Below, one piece after another: positions 27,485-36,588 of a stretch of DNA of 64,000 nucleotides. The stretch is from Psychrobacillus sp. BL-248-WT-3 (GTDB taxonomy: Bacteria; Bacillota; Bacilli; Bacillales_A; Planococcaceae): positions 62,001 to 126,000 of the forward strand of contig NZ_JABAFC010000003.1 in the NCBI RefSeq assembly GCF_012843435.1, in the 5' to 3' direction. Position 1 is the first letter of the stretch; each line of letters begins with the position of its first letter. The position numbers and the translations under genes are program-made. A model generated the notes under the pieces. It did not search any database and was not told the origin of the DNA. It saw nothing but the letters and a program-made list of their open reading frames with translations.

Positions 27485-29518
27485 ATGCAAGTCCGCGATA
27501 TATCCGTTTTAGCAGCAGTAATTTCTATTGTGGCTATGCTCGTGATACCTCTTCCTCATTGGTTATTGAGTTTTTTAATCATTGTTAATATTACTATTGC
27601 TCTTTTAATTTTAATGACGGCAATGAATATGCAAGAGGCATTACAATTTTCTGTCTTCCCAACATTATTATTATTAGTAACCTTATTTAGACTTGCGCTT
27701 AATGTTTCCACTACACGCGCGATTTTGGCTGAAGGGGATGCGGGGAAAGTAGTAGAAACGTTTGGAACTTTTGTTACAGGTGGGAATATGTTAGTTGGTT
27801 TAGTAGTTTTTGCAATTTTAGTTATAATCCAATTTATCGTAATTACTAAGGGGGCGGAACGTGTATCAGAGGTTGCTGCCCGTTTTACCTTAGATGCCAT
27901 GCCTGGTAAACAAATGAGTATTGACGCTGACTTAAATGCCGGAATGATTTCGGAAAAGGAAGCAAGAGAGAGACGTGAAAAGGTAAGTGGAGAAGCCGAC
28001 TTTTATGGAGCAATGGATGGTGCAACCAAATTTGTAAAGGGTGATGCGATCGCTGGTATTATTATCGTAATTATTAACTTACTATTTGGTATTATCATCG
28101 GTGTAGTTCAATTTGGACTACCTTTTGGTGAGGCTGCAGTTTTATTCTCCACAATGACTGTTGGGGATGGACTTGTGTCCCAGATTCCAGCTCTCCTAAT
28201 ATCGACTGCTACTGGTATTGTTGTTACAAGAGCTGCATCTAAAGGTAATTTAGGTGGAGATATTACAGGACAGTTATTAAGTCAGCCTAAGCTACTTTAT
28301 GTAGCAGCTGCCTCAATTGCACTTCTGGGAATTGTGACTCCTATAGGAGTAATTCTTACTTTTCCTATCTCGGCTATTTTAGTTATTGGGGCTTATATGA
28401 TGGGTAAAACAGAAAAAGAGGATCCAGAAGAGCTAGAGGAGTTTCAGGAGGAAGCAGCTACAGATAATATGAAGAGCCCAGAGAATGTTATTAATCTATT
28501 AAATGTAGATCCTATAGAATTTGAATTTGGCTATGGTTTAATTCCACTTGTTGATACAGCACAGGGCGGAGATTTACTAGATCGCGTAGTAATGATCCGA
28601 AGACAACTTGCACTAGAGCTCGGTATAGTAATTCCTGTCGTACGTATACGAGATAATATTCAGCTACAGCCAAACGAGTACCGCATCAAAATAAAAGGAA
28701 ATGAAATGGCTCGAGGAGAATTGCTGTTAGATCACTATCTTGCTATGAGTCCTGGAGACGATGATACGATCGAAGGGATTGATACGATTGAACCTTCTTT
28801 TGGATTGCCGGCTAAATGGATAACTGAAGCGGTCAAGGAAGAAGCAGAGATTATGGGATATACAGTCGTAGACCCACCTAGCGTTGTTTCTACTCATATG
28901 ACAGAAATTATCAGAAACCATGCCCATGAGTTACTTGGTAGACAAGAGACGAAGCAGCTCATTGATCACATTCGTGAAACATCACCAATTCTAGTGGACG
29001 AATTGACTCCAACTCCGATGACGATAGGAGAGATTCAAAAGGTACTAGGAAACTTACTAAGAGAGCATGTTTCAATCAGAAACTTGCCAATTATTTTCGA
29101 AACACTTGCAGATTATTCAAAAATGACATCCGATGTCGATATATTAACTGAATACACTAGACAAGCTTTAGCAAAACAAATAACTTCTCAATATGCTGGG
29201 AGCAGTAATACACTCAAAGTTTTAACGGTGTCTGGTAAGGTAGAGAAAATGGTTGCTGATAGTATTCAACAAACTGAGCATGGTAACTACCTTTCAATTG
29301 ATCCTACTGATTCGCAAGCTATATTGGAATCTATGGCAAGAGAGGTGGAACGAGCTTCTCTGATGGAGCAGTCGCCGATAATATTATGTTCACCAGCAGT
29401 AAGAATGTACTTAAGACAAATGACCGAAAGATATTTCCCTCAAATCCCGATTCTTTCGTATAACGAACTAGAATCATCTATTGAGGTACAAAGCGTTGGG
29501 GTGGTGAATGTTGAATGA
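27485..29518 (+). CDS. flhA: Flagellar biosynthesis protein FlhA
   Basis: 677 aa from ATG 27485 after TTGAGGTGG, the same length as B. subtilis FlhA. About eight transmembrane helices fill residues 1-305, with the conserved cytoplasmic FHIPEP loop (RFTLDAMPGKQMSIDADLNA near 138 and ERREKVSGEADFYGAMDGA near 165). The C-terminal cytoplasmic domain forms the nonameric docking ring for substrates and chaperones. Its end overlaps flhF by 4 bp. Confidence 0.97.
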   Translation: MQVRDISVLAAVISIVAMLVIPLPHWLLSFLIIVNITIALLILMTAMNMQEALQFSVFPTLLLLVTLFRLALNVSTTRAILAEGDAGKVVETFGTFVTGGNMLVGLVVFAILVIIQFIVITKGAERVSEVAARFTLDAMPGKQMSIDADLNAGMISEKEARERREKVSGEADFYGAMDGATKFVKGDAIAGIIIVIINLLFGIIIGVVQFGLPFGEAAVLFSTMTVGDGLVSQIPALLISTATGIVVTRAASKGNLGGDITGQLLSQPKLLYVAAASIALLGIVTPIGVILTFPISAILVIGAYMMGKTEKEDPEELEEFQEEAATDNMKSPENVINLLNVDPIEFEFGYGLIPLVDTAQGGDLLDRVVMIRRQLALELGIVIPVVRIRDNIQLQPNEYRIKIKGNEMARGELLLDHYLAMSPGDDDTIEGIDTIEPSFGLPAKWITEAVKEEAEIMGYTVVDPPSVVSTHMTEIIRNHAHELLGRQETKQLIDHIRETSPILVDELTPTPMTIGEIQKVLGNLLREHVSIRNLPIIFETLADYSKMTSDVDILTEYTRQALAKQITSQYAGSSNTLKVLTVSGKVEKMVADSIQQTEHGNYLSIDPTDSQAILESMAREVERASLMEQSPIILCSPAVRMYLRQMTERYFPQIPILSYNELESSIEVQSVGVVNVE

Positions 29519-30615
29519 AAATGAAAAAATATATCGCAGCCACTATGCCTGAAGCAATGAAGGCTATTCGAAAAGAATTAGGAGACGAAGCAGTAATCTT
29601 GAGTTCTAAGGTTGTATACTCAAAGGGTTTTCTAGGGATGTTTAAAAAGAAATCCATTGAGGTTTTAGCTGGAATGGATAGTATAGAACTTCCAAATAAA
29701 GCACCAAATTTACCGACTGTTCAACTTGATCCAGATTCTAATCAAACATCCGAGATAAAAAAAGAATTAGAAGATATAAAGAATATGGTTAAATCGATTC
29801 AACGTCCACAGTTGGAACAACAATATTCGGAAGAACTTCATACACTTATTCACCACCTTAAGCAACAGGAACTAGCAGAGGAGCTTATCACACGAGTAAG
29901 TGATGAGCTTTTTGTGCATGGTAAAAAAACGATTGATGAACAATTAGACTTCACAAAAAACTATTTAAATAATCTCCTAAGTGACCTTTCATTTGGGGGG
30001 ATCTCCTACGAAAGAAAATTTATTAATGTTCTAGGGCCAACAGGTGTTGGTAAAACAACGACGATTGCGAAAATGGCGGCCCGTGCAGTTCTTGAAAAGA
30101 AGAAAAAAGTAGGTTTTATCACAACAGATACTTACCGCATTGCCGCAATAGAACAATTAAAAACATATGCGGGTCTTCTACAGGCACCTATCGAAATTGT
30201 CTACAGTCAAAAAGACTTCCAACAAGCTGTTCATCAGTTTGAGAAATTGGACCTGGTCTTTATCGATACGGCAGGTAGAAACTATAAAGAAGTTAAATTT
30301 GTAGAGGACTTACAAAAGTTAATCGATTTTAAGGACAACACAGAAACTTTTCTCGTACTTTCTTCTACCTCTAAAGAAAGAGATATGGAAGTAATAATAG
30401 AGCAATTTACAGAGTTTCCAATTGAAAAACTGATATTTACTAAAATCGATGAAACAAATTCTATTGGCTCGATGATTAATTTAATGGTTAAATATAACAA
30501 GGGACTTGCTTACTATACAGATGGGCAAGAAGTACCGGAAGATATTGTAGAGGCTAGTCAAGATGGAATAGTCGAGTTGCTATTAAAGGGGATTCATAAT
30601 GAGAGATCAAGCTGA
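29515..30615 (+). CDS. flhF: Flagellar biosynthesis SRP-type GTPase FlhF
   Basis: 366 aa. The start overlaps the flhA stop (ATGA). A basic N-terminal domain (MKMKKYIAATMPEAMKAIRK) precedes helical N and GTPase G domains. G1 is [15 protein letters not shown] (from about 174), with TTDTYRIAAIEQLKTYA and the DTAGRN motif following. FlhF is an SRP-family GTPase that, with FlhG, sets flagellar position and number. It overlaps flhG by 17 bp. Confidence 0.96.
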   Translation: MKMKKYIAATMPEAMKAIRKELGDEAVILSSKVVYSKGFLGMFKKKSIEVLAGMDSIELPNKAPNLPTVQLDPDSNQTSEIKKELEDIKNMVKSIQRPQLEQQYSEELHTLIHHLKQQELAEELITRVSDELFVHGKKTIDEQLDFTKNYLNNLLSDLSFGGISYERKFINVLGPTGVGKTTTIAKMAARAVLEKKKKVGFITTDTYRIAAIEQLKTYAGLLQAPIEIVYSQKDFQQAVHQFEKLDLVFIDTAGRNYKEVKFVEDLQKLIDFKDNTETFLVLSSTSKERDMEVIIEQFTEFPIEKLIFTKIDETNSIGSMINLMVKYNKGLAYYTDGQEVPEDIVEASQDGIVELLLKGIHNERSS

Positions 30616-31465
30616 GGAATTACGATTGAGAATGCTTAGCAATCATAGTCAGTTAGGCCGTTCAATTGCAGTAGTTAGTGGAAAGGGTGGTGTAGGGAAA
30701 AGTAATTTTTCTACAAACTTCACATCGATGCTAAGTGCGCAAGGGAAAAAAGTAGTCTTAATCGATATGGACATTGGAATGGGTAATATTCACATTTTAC
30801 TTGGAAAATCGGCACCTCATAATTTAAAAGATTATTTAGTGGGAGAAAAATTATTAGAAAGTGTCATGTTTGATGGACCAAATGGACTGAAATATATATC
30901 TGGAGGTTCAGGGCTAAATGGAGTCTTAGAGTGGTCGGACAGTATGTTTGACCGGCTAATTGAAGCGTTTGAATTTCTTCAAAAGTCCTATGATTATATT
31001 ATCTTCGATATGGGTGCTGGGGCAACATCTCAAACATTAGACTTGTTAGTTGCATTAGATGACATTATCGTCATAACAACGGCAGAGCCTACATCAATTA
31101 CGGATGCCTACTCTATGATGAAATATATATATCTTAAAGATCCACAGAAAAGCTTCTTTCTTTTATGCAATCGAGCTTTTTCAAAAGAAGAGGGAGAAGA
31201 TACGACGGCTAGATTGAAGTTGGCTATGTCCAAATTCCTTTCTAAGGATGTTGTTGTTCTAGGGAGCTTACCAGAGGATCCCACCGTACGTAAAGCAGTC
31301 CAACAGCAGGTACCTTTTTCCATTTTATATCCGCAAAGTGAAATCTCTAAAAAGCTTTCCTCTATTGTTAGCAAGTTTACTGAAGAACAGTTGGAAGTAG
31401 TTCCTTCTAATCCGAGTAAGTTTATTGATAAATTGAAAAGCTTATTTAAAGGAGGCGGTAAGTAG
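30599..31465 (+). CDS. flhG: MinD-like ATPase FlhG (YlxH)
   Basis: 288 aa. An N-terminal DQAEELRLRM helix, the FlhF-stimulating motif region, precedes a deviant Walker A (VVSGKGGVGKSNFSTNF from about 24), with DMDIGMGNIH and FDMGAGATSQ following. It lacks the obvious long amphipathic MinD tail but ends in a basic helix. It acts with FlhF on flagellar number and patterning and on C-ring assembly. AAAGGGG lies upstream of the ATG. Confidence 0.94.
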   Translation: MRDQAEELRLRMLSNHSQLGRSIAVVSGKGGVGKSNFSTNFTSMLSAQGKKVVLIDMDIGMGNIHILLGKSAPHNLKDYLVGEKLLESVMFDGPNGLKYISGGSGLNGVLEWSDSMFDRLIEAFEFLQKSYDYIIFDMGAGATSQTLDLLVALDDIIVITTAEPTSITDAYSMMKYIYLKDPQKSFFLLCNRAFSKEEGEDTTARLKLAMSKFLSKDVVVLGSLPEDPTVRKAVQQQVPFSILYPQSEISKKLSSIVSKFTEEQLEVVPSNPSKFIDKLKSLFKGGGK

Positions 31466-31466
31466 G

Positions 31467-32534
31467 ATGGGACCAAAGAAAAAATTACTTATCGTGGATG
31501 ATTCAGCTTTTATGCGTAAATTAATCGGAGACTTCTTTAAGGAAAGCAAAACAATTGAAGTAGTAGGTATAGCCCGAAATGGATCAGATGCCCTCAGAAA
31601 AATTAAAACACTACGTCCTGATGTTATTACGATGGATGTAGAAATGCCAGAGATGAATGGGATAGAAGCACTAAAACAAATAATGATTGATTCTCCTGTT
31701 CCAATCATTATGCTTTCTAGTACTACTCAACGGGGTACGGAAAGTACTTTACTAGCTATGGAATATGGTGCAGTAGACTTTGTAGCTAAACCTAGCGGCA
31801 CCATATCTTTAGATTTACATAAGATTAAAGATGAATTAGTTGAAAAAGTAGAACATGCTTCAAGAATCACTATAAGTAAATTAAAAAAAGTAAAACTACC
31901 AACAAGAGAAGAGCCAAAGGTAGCGGTGAACCAATCTGTTACACATAGGCTGCTAAACAAAAAAAAAATGGTATTGATTGGTACTTCTACAGGGGGACCA
32001 CGAGCTTTACAAGAGGTTCTACCCAATTTACCAGGAGATTTAAAGGCTCCTGTTCTAATAGTCCAGCATATGCCTCCTGGGTTTACTAAATCACTTGCGG
32101 ATCGTTTAAACCAACTATCCGAGATAGAGGTAAAGGAAGCAAGTGAAGGAGATATTATTCGGAATGGACATGCCTATATAGCTCCAGGTGGATATCATAT
32201 GCGCATAAAAAAAGTAGGAACCGCTTATACGATAAAACTAGATGACGTAGAGCCCCCTAGAGGAGGACATAGACCGTCTGTGGACGTTCTATTGGAAGAC
32301 AATAGCAGCTATAATGACTTTGATAAAATCGTAATCATTATGACTGGTATGGGTTCGGACGGCTCTAAAGGCCTGAAGCGGTTAGTTGAGGCTGGTAATG
32401 TAGTAACAATTGCTGAATCCTCGAATACATGTATTGTTTATGGCATGCCTAAAGCAGCAGTAGAGACAAAATTAGTGAACGAAGTCGTAGATTTAGAGAG
32501 AATTGCAAACACAATCACACGGTATTTACCTTAA
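31467..32534 (+). CDS. cheB: Chemotaxis protein-glutamate methylesterase CheB
   Basis: 355 aa. It has a receiver domain (LIVDDSAFMRKL, phospho-acceptor Asp57 in MDVEMPEMNG), a linker, and a C-terminal CheB methylesterase with the catalytic Ser in IGTSTGGPRALQEVLPNLP, His in QHMPPGFTKSLADRL and Asp in MTGMGSDGSKGLK. It demethylates or deamidates receptor glutamates for adaptation. The start follows flhG at once, with GGAGG inside the flhG end. Confidence 0.96.
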   Translation: MGPKKKLLIVDDSAFMRKLIGDFFKESKTIEVVGIARNGSDALRKIKTLRPDVITMDVEMPEMNGIEALKQIMIDSPVPIIMLSSTTQRGTESTLLAMEYGAVDFVAKPSGTISLDLHKIKDELVEKVEHASRITISKLKKVKLPTREEPKVAVNQSVTHRLLNKKKMVLIGTSTGGPRALQEVLPNLPGDLKAPVLIVQHMPPGFTKSLADRLNQLSEIEVKEASEGDIIRNGHAYIAPGGYHMRIKKVGTAYTIKLDDVEPPRGGHRPSVDVLLEDNSSYNDFDKIVIIMTGMGSDGSKGLKRLVEAGNVVTIAESSNTCIVYGMPKAAVETKLVNEVVDLERIANTITRYLP

Positions 32535-32549
32535 AGGGGAGTTAAGTTC

Positions 32550-34589
32550 ATGGATATCAATCAATATTTAGAGATGTTTATAGAAGAAAGTAAGGAGCAT
32601 TTACAGGCATGTAATGATCATTTACTAGAACTAGAGAAAAATCCCCAGGATCTTTCTATTGTTAATGAAGTATTTCGTTCTGCTCACACATTAAAAGGCA
32701 TGTCTGCAACTATGGGGTACGAGGACATAGCTAATCTTACTCATAAGATGGAGAACGTTCTAGACGAAATACGAAATAGCCGTTTAAATGTTACTCCAGA
32801 GCTTCTTGACGTAGTTTTCGTAGCGGTGGACCAGCTAGAAGAAATGGTCTTTAACATTGCTGAAGGCGGAGATGGAAAACTGAATGTAGAAGAGACTGTA
32901 AGAAAGCTTCATGAGATTGAAACCGGAGAAATAGAAGTTGCTGCTACTGTTGTAAATAATGTTTCTTCAACCTCTCTAGAAAATTATTTAACTTATGACG
33001 ATTATGAAATGACTGTCATACAGCAATCTGCAGAACAAAATTATTATTCATATGAGATCTCTATCAAACTTCGTGAAGATTGCTTGCTTAAAGCTGCCCG
33101 CGTGTATATGGTTTTTGAGCTACTTGAAAAAATGGGGGATGTTATTAAATCTTCTCCTTCAGTTGAAAAGCTCGAAGATGAGGATTTTGATGAGCAGTTC
33201 TATGTAGCCTTCGTTACGACGGAGACGCAAGCTGATGTCCAGAAGAAGCTGATGAAAGTATCAGAGGTTACGGAAGTAATCGTAAACACGGTTAGCCTGG
33301 AACAATTAAAGAAACGACAAAGTGAAGCATTTGAAAAAGAAGGAAGCACTGTCATAGAACTACAGACAGAAGAGAAACCAACAACAGAAGTCAAGGCTAC
33401 CGGCGAAAAACAAGTAGCTACAAAGAATAACCAGACCCACGGCAACAAAACAATTCGGGTTAACATCGAGAGATTAGACATTTTAATGAACTTGTTTGAA
33501 GAGTTAGTAATTGATAGAGGTAGGCTTCAATCGATTTCTGAAAATCTCCATGATAGTGAATTAGAGGAAACGGTAGAACGTATGGCAAGAATTACGGGTG
33601 ATTTACAGAATATTATTCTCACAATGCGTATGGTACCAGTAGATACAGTATTTAATAGATTTCCTAAAATGGTTAGACAGCTGGCAAGAGACTTGAACAA
33701 AAAGATTAATCTACAAGTTATCGGTGCAGACACAGAATTAGATCGTACGGTAATAGATGAAATTGGAGATCCACTTGTTCATCTTATTAGAAACTCTTTA
33801 GATCACGGCATTGAAAGTCCTGAAATTCGAAAAGCAAAAGGTAAACCGGAAGAGGGTACTGTTATACTTCGAGCTTATCATAGTGGTAATCACGTCTTTA
33901 TTGAAATCGAGGACGATGGTGCAGGGATTAGTCGTGAAAGAGTATTGAAAAAAGCAATAGCTAAAAACATTGTTACACCAGAGGCCGCAACGGCAATGAG
34001 TGATAAACAGGTTGCGGAGTTAATATTATCATCTGGTTTTTCGACGGCGGAAGTTATTTCTGATGTATCAGGACGTGGCGTAGGTCTTGATGTAGTAAAA
34101 ACAACGATTGAATCATTGGGAGGATCTATTGATATTTCTTCTACTGAAGGACAAGGGTCCTTGTTTTCTATTCAGTTACCTTTAACGCTGTCTATTATTT
34201 CAGTCATGTTAGTGGAACTAGGAGAAGAAATTTTCGCTGTCCCTCTTTCTTCTATTATTGAGACCGCAATCATTCGTTCTTCCGACATTTTAAATGCTCA
34301 CAATCAGAAGGTCATCGATTTCCGTGGCAAAGTTGTGCCGCTTGTATTCTTAGAAGAAGTATTTGAAGTTCCTAATGAGCGTCTAGAGGAAGAATTTCAT
34401 TCCGTAGTGCTTGTAAGAAAAGGAGATAAAATGGCTGGCTTAGTTGTTGATTCATTTATTGGCCAACAAGAGATTGTATTAAAAACTCTTGGAACATACT
34501 TGTCTAGTGTCTTTGCTATTTCAGGAGCAACTATTCTAGGAAATGGGAAAGTAGCCTTAATAATTGATTGTAACGCTTTAATAAGGTAG
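32550..34589 (+). CDS. cheA: Chemotaxis histidine kinase CheA
   Basis: 679 aa with the full CheA order: P1 HPt domain with phospho-His46 in FRSAHTLKGMSA, P2 CheY/CheB-binding domain (about 160-260), P3 dimerisation helices (VNIERLDILMNLFEELVIDR), P4 HATPase (HLIRNSLDHGIE N-box near 410, then DDGAGIS and GRGVGLDVV), and a P5 CheW-like domain. A threonine/lysine-rich linker occurs near 275-295. It phosphorylates CheY and CheB in receptor arrays. Confidence 0.97.
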   Translation: MDINQYLEMFIEESKEHLQACNDHLLELEKNPQDLSIVNEVFRSAHTLKGMSATMGYEDIANLTHKMENVLDEIRNSRLNVTPELLDVVFVAVDQLEEMVFNIAEGGDGKLNVEETVRKLHEIETGEIEVAATVVNNVSSTSLENYLTYDDYEMTVIQQSAEQNYYSYEISIKLREDCLLKAARVYMVFELLEKMGDVIKSSPSVEKLEDEDFDEQFYVAFVTTETQADVQKKLMKVSEVTEVIVNTVSLEQLKKRQSEAFEKEGSTVIELQTEEKPTTEVKATGEKQVATKNNQTHGNKTIRVNIERLDILMNLFEELVIDRGRLQSISENLHDSELEETVERMARITGDLQNIILTMRMVPVDTVFNRFPKMVRQLARDLNKKINLQVIGADTELDRTVIDEIGDPLVHLIRNSLDHGIESPEIRKAKGKPEEGTVILRAYHSGNHVFIEIEDDGAGISRERVLKKAIAKNIVTPEAATAMSDKQVAELILSSGFSTAEVISDVSGRGVGLDVVKTTIESLGGSIDISSTEGQGSLFSIQLPLTLSIISVMLVELGEEIFAVPLSSIIETAIIRSSDILNAHNQKVIDFRGKVVPLVFLEEVFEVPNERLEEEFHSVVLVRKGDKMAGLVVDSFIGQQEIVLKTLGTYLSSVFAISGATILGNGKVALIIDCNALIR

Positions 34590-34600
34590 GGGGAAAAATA

Positions 34601-35056
34601 ATGACAGAGGCTTTAGAAACAGAAAACTTAAAAGTAGTTGTTTTTCAATTAGCAGACAAAGAATACGTAATACCAGTAAGCCAAGTACAAGGAATTGAGA
34701 AACTGATTCATATAACAAGAGTTCCCAAGACTCCTTCTTTTGTAAAGGGTGTCATAAATTTACGTGGTGTAGTTACACCTATTATCGATTTGAAAAGCAG
34801 ATTTGGTTTAGGTGAAAGTAATTTAAATGATTCCTCTCGAATTATTATAATTTCATTAGATGATATGAATGTAGGGGTCATCGTAGACTCTGCAAATGAT
34901 GTATTAGATATTCCGAAGGATTCCATTGAACCACAGCCAGAAGTAGTTGGAGGATTAGAACAAGACTTTATAGCAGGTGTTACTAAAATTGACAAGCGTC
35001 TATTAATATTGCTGCATCTAGATTTAGTTTTAAACCCTATTAAGACAGGAGCTTAG
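34601..35056 (+). CDS. cheW: Chemotaxis coupling protein CheW
   Basis: 151 aa, a single CheW SH3-like domain. VVFQLADKEYVIPVSQVQGI near 13 and HITRVPKTPSFVKGVINLRG near 38 are the standard signature, followed by VTPIIDLKSRFGL. It links CheA to receptors. GGGGG lies 7 bases before the ATG, 11 bp after cheA. Confidence 0.96.
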   Translation: MTEALETENLKVVVFQLADKEYVIPVSQVQGIEKLIHITRVPKTPSFVKGVINLRGVVTPIIDLKSRFGLGESNLNDSSRIIIISLDDMNVGVIVDSANDVLDIPKDSIEPQPEVVGGLEQDFIAGVTKIDKRLLILLHLDLVLNPIKTGA

Positions 35057-35060
35057 TCTA

Positions 35061-35690
35061 ATGTTTGAAAAGCAAATTACTTCCGTCCATCTGGATGTCC
35101 TACGAGAAATTGGGAATATTGGAGCAGCTCATGCTGCTACTGCACTCTCCATGCTATTAAACAAAAAAATAGACATGAATGTTCCTAAGGTAGAAATGGT
35201 GACCTTCGATGAAATGATGGAGCTAGCTGGCGGAGCAGAAAGTGTTGTGGCAGGTATATATCTTCGAATTGCGGGAGATGTCAATGGGAGTATGTTCTTT
35301 GTATTACCTGTGGAGCAAGCAAATCAATTTATTCGAAGATTAGTTCAAGATGACCAAATAGATTTCGAAAAGGCTCAAGTAACTGAGATTGGCGCATCTG
35401 CTCTTCAAGAACTAGGTAACATATTATCAGGCTCTTATTTATCCGCTCTCTCTGATTTTACAAAGCTAAATATATATCCATCTGTTCCTGCATTGTGTGT
35501 AGATATGGTAGGAGCAATCATCAGTTTTGGTCTTGTAGAGCTTTCACAAATAAGTGATTATGTTATTGTCATTGATACAGCTATTAATGAGGAAGAAATG
35601 GAAAATGGAAAAAGTGTCCACGGACATTTCTTCTTACTTCCAGATCCAGAATCATTTCAGACGATCTTTCAAGCCTTAGGAGTAGAATAA
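35061..35690 (+). CDS. cheC: CheY-P phosphatase CheC
   Basis: 209 aa. Two phosphatase helices are visible: LREIGNIGAAHAATALSMLL near 14 and ASALQELGNILSGSYLSALS near 113, each with the conserved Glu and Asn. It dephosphorylates CheY-P and is stimulated by CheD, encoded next. It starts 4 bp after cheW. Confidence 0.95.
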   Translation: MFEKQITSVHLDVLREIGNIGAAHAATALSMLLNKKIDMNVPKVEMVTFDEMMELAGGAESVVAGIYLRIAGDVNGSMFFVLPVEQANQFIRRLVQDDQIDFEKAQVTEIGASALQELGNILSGSYLSALSDFTKLNIYPSVPALCVDMVGAIISFGLVELSQISDYVIVIDTAINEEEMENGKSVHGHFFLLPDPESFQTIFQALGVE

Positions 35691-35691
35691 T

Positions 35692-36198
35692 ATGATGGAA
35701 CAAGCTCAAATGGCAGCGGTGGTGAAGGTAGGAATTGCTGATATGAACATTGTAAAGGCTCCTCAAATTATAAGGACCACAGGCTTGGGGTCTTGTGTTG
35801 GAGTAGTTTTATATGATGATAAATCTCAGATAGCTGGTATGGTTCATATAATGCTTCCTAACTCTTCTTTAGGTAGAGGTGAAAACATTAATGCGGCCAA
35901 GTTTGCTGATACGGGTATTCAAGCGCTTATTAACCTCTTAAAGCTTGAAGGGGTAAGTAGTGATAGACTACGAGCTAAAATAGCTGGCGGTGCACAAATG
36001 TTTCAATTTTCGTCCAGTAGAGACACGATGAGAATAGGTCCTAGAAACGTAGAAGCAGTAAAAGAATATTTAAAAAAATACTCCATCCGAATAATTTCAG
36101 AAGATACTGGAGGGAATAGCGGGAGAACAATTGAGTTTGATCCTCTAACCAAGCTGTTAAATGTACGGACGGTTAACCAAGGGGTGAAAAATATTTAA
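35692..36198 (+). CDS. cheD: Chemoreceptor glutamine deamidase CheD
   Basis: 168 aa. The Cys protease-like active site has Cys35 in GLGSCVGVVLYD and His in GMVHIMLPNS, with AKIAGGAQMF later. It deamidates receptor glutamines and controls CheC. Start ATG 35692 is one base after the cheC stop; a second ATG follows at 35695. The stop shares a base with the start of the next small gene (TAATG). Confidence 0.95.
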   Translation: MMEQAQMAAVVKVGIADMNIVKAPQIIRTTGLGSCVGVVLYDDKSQIAGMVHIMLPNSSLGRGENINAAKFADTGIQALINLLKLEGVSSDRLRAKIAGGAQMFQFSSSRDTMRIGPRNVEAVKEYLKKYSIRIISEDTGGNSGRTIEFDPLTKLLNVRTVNQGVKNI

Positions 36199-36494
36199 TG
36201 GTTGGAACGATTATGTCTAATTTTTGGATAGCGTTGCTAACATTTAGCATTCTTTTTCTCTTCTCTTACCCATTTATAGAAGGGGCAATTATTCTTATAC
36301 CGTTTATTTTGTGGGCTATCCTATCTTTCTTTATAACTTTTGGGGGACGTGCAATTTTATCTTATGTACTAGACGATAGAATGAAAAAAATAGAAGTTGA
36401 GGTTCCTTTTACCCAGGATAGTTCTCAAACTACGGTTGTCGGATCAAAAGAATACGCTGAAATTATAAAAGATATGTTAAATGAGGAATCTTAA
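36198..36494 (+). CDS. Small two-helix membrane protein of unknown function
   Basis: 98 aa, coupled to cheD by a TAATG overlap, with GGGGTG 11 bases upstream. Two hydrophobic helices are evident (about 8-28, NFWIALLTFSILFLFSYPFI, and about 30-52, ILIPFILWAILSFFITFGG). A short charged cytoplasmic-like tail with SKEYAEIIKDMLNEES follows. I do not recognise the family. B. subtilis has no gene between cheD and sigD. Context suggests a motility-linked membrane protein, without further evidence. Reading frame, coupling and overlap support it being real. Confidence 0.75.
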   Translation: MVGTIMSNFWIALLTFSILFLFSYPFIEGAIILIPFILWAILSFFITFGGRAILSYVLDDRMKKIEVEVPFTQDSSQTTVVGSKEYAEIIKDMLNEES

Positions 36495-36496
36495 GT

Positions 36497-36527
36497 GGGG
36501 GGCGATTTTTCTTCGTCTCCCCTTTTT
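36497..36527 (+). terminator. Candidate intrinsic terminator/attenuator before sigD
   Basis: GGGG-GG-CGA (36497-36505) pairs with TCG-TCT-CCCC (36513-36522) with a small internal loop, followed by TTTTT (36523-36527). It comes 2 bp after the preceding stop. If functional it would reduce read-through of the fla/che transcript into sigD. Confidence 0.55.
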
Positions 36528-36538
36528 ATACGAAATTT

Positions 36539-36547
36539 TGGTATAAT
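36539..36547 (+). promoter_or_regulatory. Extended -10 promoter candidate for sigD
   Basis: TGG-TATAAT (36539-36547) is a perfect extended -10 element about 40 bp before the sigD start. No matching -35 is present at 16-18 bp. It directly follows the candidate terminator. Confidence 0.5.
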
Positions 36548-36588
36548 ATCCATAAATAATAGAATGCAGTGTCGAAAGGAGGATATTT

